This document shows positions 61,814 to 64,000 of a stretch of DNA of 64,000 bases, piece after piece (position 1 is the first letter of the stretch; each line of letters begins with the position of its first letter). Made by a program: the position numbers and the translations under genes. The stretch comes from Buxus sempervirens. Lineage: Eukaryota > Streptophyta > Magnoliopsida > Buxales > Buxaceae. The stretch is from assembly GCA_947561395.2 (NCBI GenBank), contig OX387183.1, forward strand, positions 11,025,402 to 11,089,401, written 5' to 3'. A model generated the notes under the pieces. It saw nothing but the letters and a program-made list of their open reading frames with translations, was not told the DNA's origin and ran no database searches.

Positions 61814-63619
61814 CTATGGGGCAGGCCCTGCTGGATCAGGAACTTTGTGTGCAGGCTCAAGGGGTTCAAGCAACAAATGTTCATCTCGAATGTACTCCGC
61901 ATCACTTGGAGGAATATGCTCTCCAACGACACCTTGAGAAGCTGCATCGACAACTGTCCTCCATTCTCCCTTGTCCCTATTCAGCCTGTGAAGCTCTTGA
62001 TTTTCCAATTCAAAGTGCTTCATGGCCCGGCTGTAGTCTTGTTGCATCTCCAAATATATCTCGTTCAGCCTGATCTGCTTCTGATGCACTGCTTTTAGTG
62101 TGTCATCAGAATTCCATACTGTTGACCTCACCCAACTCAACTTGTTGTCAATTTGTGCAAACTTCGGCTTAATCACTTCTCGTACATCCTTTCTCACAGA
62201 GTAGGTGTCACTTTCTACGTTCTGAAGAAGATGTTCCATCTTAGCAACGTGGCGATCAGTTTCATGCTTGTATGCAAGCTGACCATCGTACAATTGTTTT
62301 ATTTGCTGCTTCATCGTCTCCTGGTTCTCAAGAAGTAGCTTGGTTTGATTCATCAACTCACATTGCATGCCCATAACCTGTGAAAGGATTGATGCGAGTC
62401 CACGAGGAAATTGGGAAGAAGTTGTTTGGTCTATAGGAGCAGTAGCAGGAGCAGGCGTCGATGAGGATGGAATATCATGTTCCACAGGTTGATCATGTGT
62501 AGCAGACTCCAGAAGAGGAAGATCATGCTCATGTCCTATAGAAACATTGGGGGGAGGAGATGGAGGAGCAGGAGCATCTGCACCAGCAGGGGGAGGAGAT
62601 GGAGGAGCAGCAGCATCCTCACCAGCAGGGGGAGGAGATGGAGGAGAAGGCGCATGGACCCCTGAAACAGGGGGAGGGGGTGGAGGAGCAGGAGCATCTT
62701 CACCAGCAGGGGGAGGAGATGGAGGAGAAGGCGCATGGACCCCTGGAACAGGGGGAGGGGGTGGAGGAGGAGGATGAGACTTGTTGTATTGTCCCTTGGA
62801 CTTATTGTATGTTGCAGTATTGATAGGAGGAAGGGGAGCAAGTAACTCATACTCGGGGAAGTCAATTTGATGCATCTTGACTATCTTTGCAATGGCACAC
62901 CCGAGAGGAAGTCCACACCTACGTTTGGTATCGAGAAAACAGTCAAGCATAGTCGAAATCATGATGGTGGGAACATCAATTGAATGCCTGTTGACCAATG
63001 CATAAAGCAAGAGTGCCCTCATAGAAGGCACAGTTGATCTGTGACTCACCGGCGCAACGTTAGAGCATTGGATTTTGTATATGAATGAGGTGTCAAATGT
63101 AAACTTGGAGGAATCCAGAGCTTTGCCCTCATAGTCCCCCTCCCTCTCAGTGGTCAGTAAACAAGCAGCCACTTCATTGAGCAATTGTGGTAAGGGAGCA
63201 TCAACATACGGGAATTCAGGATTCTCAACTCTCGGAATACCTAGGGCCCCAGCGATGGTATCAGAATCTACATGGATGGGCTGCCTTCTGAGAGAGGTAT
63301 CGAAGGATGGACCGTCTGCGATGTTGTGGATGTTTGAATAGAATTCATATACTAGGTGTTGGGATGGGAGCAGGAAGTTGGTGAAGAGGTTATCCCATCC
63401 TCTCCCGGTAAATGCTGCACTAATAGACTCGGGGAAGTCTTCTAGAATAACCCCTCTTTCAAGCAAGATTTGTCTGTGGCTGACATCATTCTCGTACAGC
63501 TTCTTGGCCTGCCGATCGATGAAGATTGAATTATCAAATGAATCAATCCTGCGTTTCTTATTGGCTGTCCTGGAGGATTTCTTAGGTTTAGAAGATGAGG
63601 CTCTGGTCTTAGGGGCCAT
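61814..63619 (-). CDS. Putative plant transposon protein, 601 aa
   Basis: It resembles the 'putative plant transposon protein' family, a domain of unknown biochemical role found in many plant mobile elements; the assignment is by recognition. The frame is intact in one exon. The N-terminus is basic (SSKPKKSSRTANKKRRID), a likely nuclear signal. The conserved domain covers about residues 30-265 (RGWDNLFTNFL, GALGIPRVENPEFPY, MRALLLYALVNRHSIDVP, GLPLGCAIAKIV). A Pro-rich repeat region follows (about 276-370) built of PPSPPPAGEDAP units. The C-terminal part (about 405-560) is rich in Lys, Glu and Gln, consistent with a coiled coil (LLENQETMKQQIKQLYDG). No transposase catalytic motif is visible. 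The ATG at 63619 is the first in frame. It is convergent with the Ulp1-type gene across the right GGTAC blocks and could be part of the same element or a neighbour. Confidence 0.72.
   Translation of the reverse strand: MAPKTRASSSKPKKSSRTANKKRRIDSFDNSIFIDRQAKKLYENDVSHRQILLERGVILEDFPESISAAFTGRGWDNLFTNFLLPSQHLVYEFYSNIHNIADGPSFDTSLRRQPIHVDSDTIAGALGIPRVENPEFPYVDAPLPQLLNEVAACLLTTEREGDYEGKALDSSKFTFDTSFIYKIQCSNVAPVSHRSTVPSMRALLLYALVNRHSIDVPTIMISTMLDCFLDTKRRCGLPLGCAIAKIVKMHQIDFPEYELLAPLPPINTATYNKSKGQYNKSHPPPPPPPPVPGVHAPSPPSPPPAGEDAPAPPPPPPVSGVHAPSPPSPPPAGEDAAAPPSPPPAGADAPAPPSPPPNVSIGHEHDLPLLESATHDQPVEHDIPSSSTPAPATAPIDQTTSSQFPRGLASILSQVMGMQCELMNQTKLLLENQETMKQQIKQLYDGQLAYKHETDRHVAKMEHLLQNVESDTYSVRKDVREVIKPKFAQIDNKLSWVRSTVWNSDDTLKAVHQKQIRLNEIYLEMQQDYSRAMKHFELENQELHRLNRDKGEWRTVVDAASQGVVGEHIPPSDAEYIRDEHLLLEPLEPAHKVPDPAGPAP
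62548..62775 (-). repeat. Coding minisatellite in the 601-aa gene
   Basis: Units of about 36-75 bp are built from ggaggagcaggagcat, caccagcagggggaggag and catggacccctg. They encode the Pro-rich PPSPPPAGEDAP/VPGVHAP repeats. Their near-identity suggests recent expansion. Confidence 0.8.
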
Positions 63620-64000
63620 CTAAGATTTCAGAAGAAGAGAGGAAGAAAAATAAATATGCACAAAACAACACATAGCAAACGATAATGTTAGACACAGAAA
63701 AGATGAGTGCTACCGAATGCAAATAATATAGAATGTGAATAATATGAATAATTGTGTGGAAAAAACCCACTCCCTATATACATAAAAAAAAACCCCAACA
63801 CTTGAGGAAAAAGTGCAGGCGTTATTCACGCGTCAGGGAGATAACAATAGGGATGTGTACTTGTCAAAGGCTTATAGGAAAAGTGAATAGTAACTTGATT
63901 GCAACCGATAATATAAACCATTCCGACGAAGATAAACCAAAATGTACCTCTTGAAGACATTAGAATAAACACATAGATCGGAAACCCTAAATGAACAAAT
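63620..64000. other. Upstream of the 601-aa gene, to the window end
   Basis: No coding region is supported. It should contain the promoter of the minus-strand gene. No GGTAC repeat block is seen before the window ends. Confidence 0.4.

Noticed and set aside
62536-62865. Open frames on other frames of the 601-aa gene repeat
   Set aside because: They are shadows of the Pro-rich repeat; the long 601-codon frame explains the region.

Overview
This is plant nuclear DNA, most likely from a eudicot or another non-grass angiosperm. The evidence is AT-rich intergenic DNA, GT-AG introns, plant-specific gene families (FAR1-related, PLS-class PPR, ABCG half-transporter, X8/CBM43, plant transposon-associated Ulp1 protease) and plant transposable elements (Ty3/gypsy chromovirus, Helitrons, hAT-type MITEs). 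The species cannot be named from the sequence alone. Genes make up a minority of the window; most of it is intergenic DNA and repeats.

Layout. 1-17 kb is AT-rich, with a hAT-type MITE (2605-3173), two isolated minus-strand exons of an MO25-like gene (9736-9643 and 6579-6511), and a 22-bp G run at 14.5 kb. 17.1-19.85 kb holds a complete three-exon FAR1-related gene (868 aa, minus). 20.7-21.3 kb is a broken X8-domain gene. 22-25.7 kb has duplicated and palindromic DNA, a decayed hAT-like element containing a tRNA-Ser pseudogene, and a second hAT MITE. 25.7-32.7 kb has no recognisable gene. 32.7-35.2 kb is an intact intronless PPR gene (816 aa, minus). 36.1-45.35 kb is one Ty3/gypsy chromovirus with both LTRs and a TATTC target duplication; its pol is broken by stops and frameshifts and by a 3.85-kb solo LTR of another retroelement, which has its own GAAGC duplication. 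45.6-51.1 kb is a complete nine-exon ABCG transporter (698 aa, minus). 51.4-54.5 kb holds another MITE and a cluster of Helitron ends. 54.7-55.6 kb is a MITE-like inverted repeat around an ACC-rich stretch.

The most unusual part is 55.8-64 kb. A 13-exon Ulp1/C48-type protease gene (723 aa, plus, 57295-60523) can be spliced with every exon in frame. Imperfect minisatellite arrays built on a GGTAC core lie on each side of it. On each side one block is in one orientation, then comes a unique spacer, then a block in the opposite orientation. A convergent 601-aa protein (63619-61814, minus), resembling the 'putative plant transposon protein' family, follows. I see no transposase in this part, so it may be a large cargo-bearing DNA element or part of one.

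The host genes (FAR1-related, PPR, ABCG) are unrelated neighbours, each with its own transcription unit. The retroelement's 3' LTR ends only about 295 bp from the ABCG stop codon, so it may affect that gene's 3' end. All exon models were made by hand from splice signals and reading-frame continuity. Family names rest on motif recognition, not on a database search.
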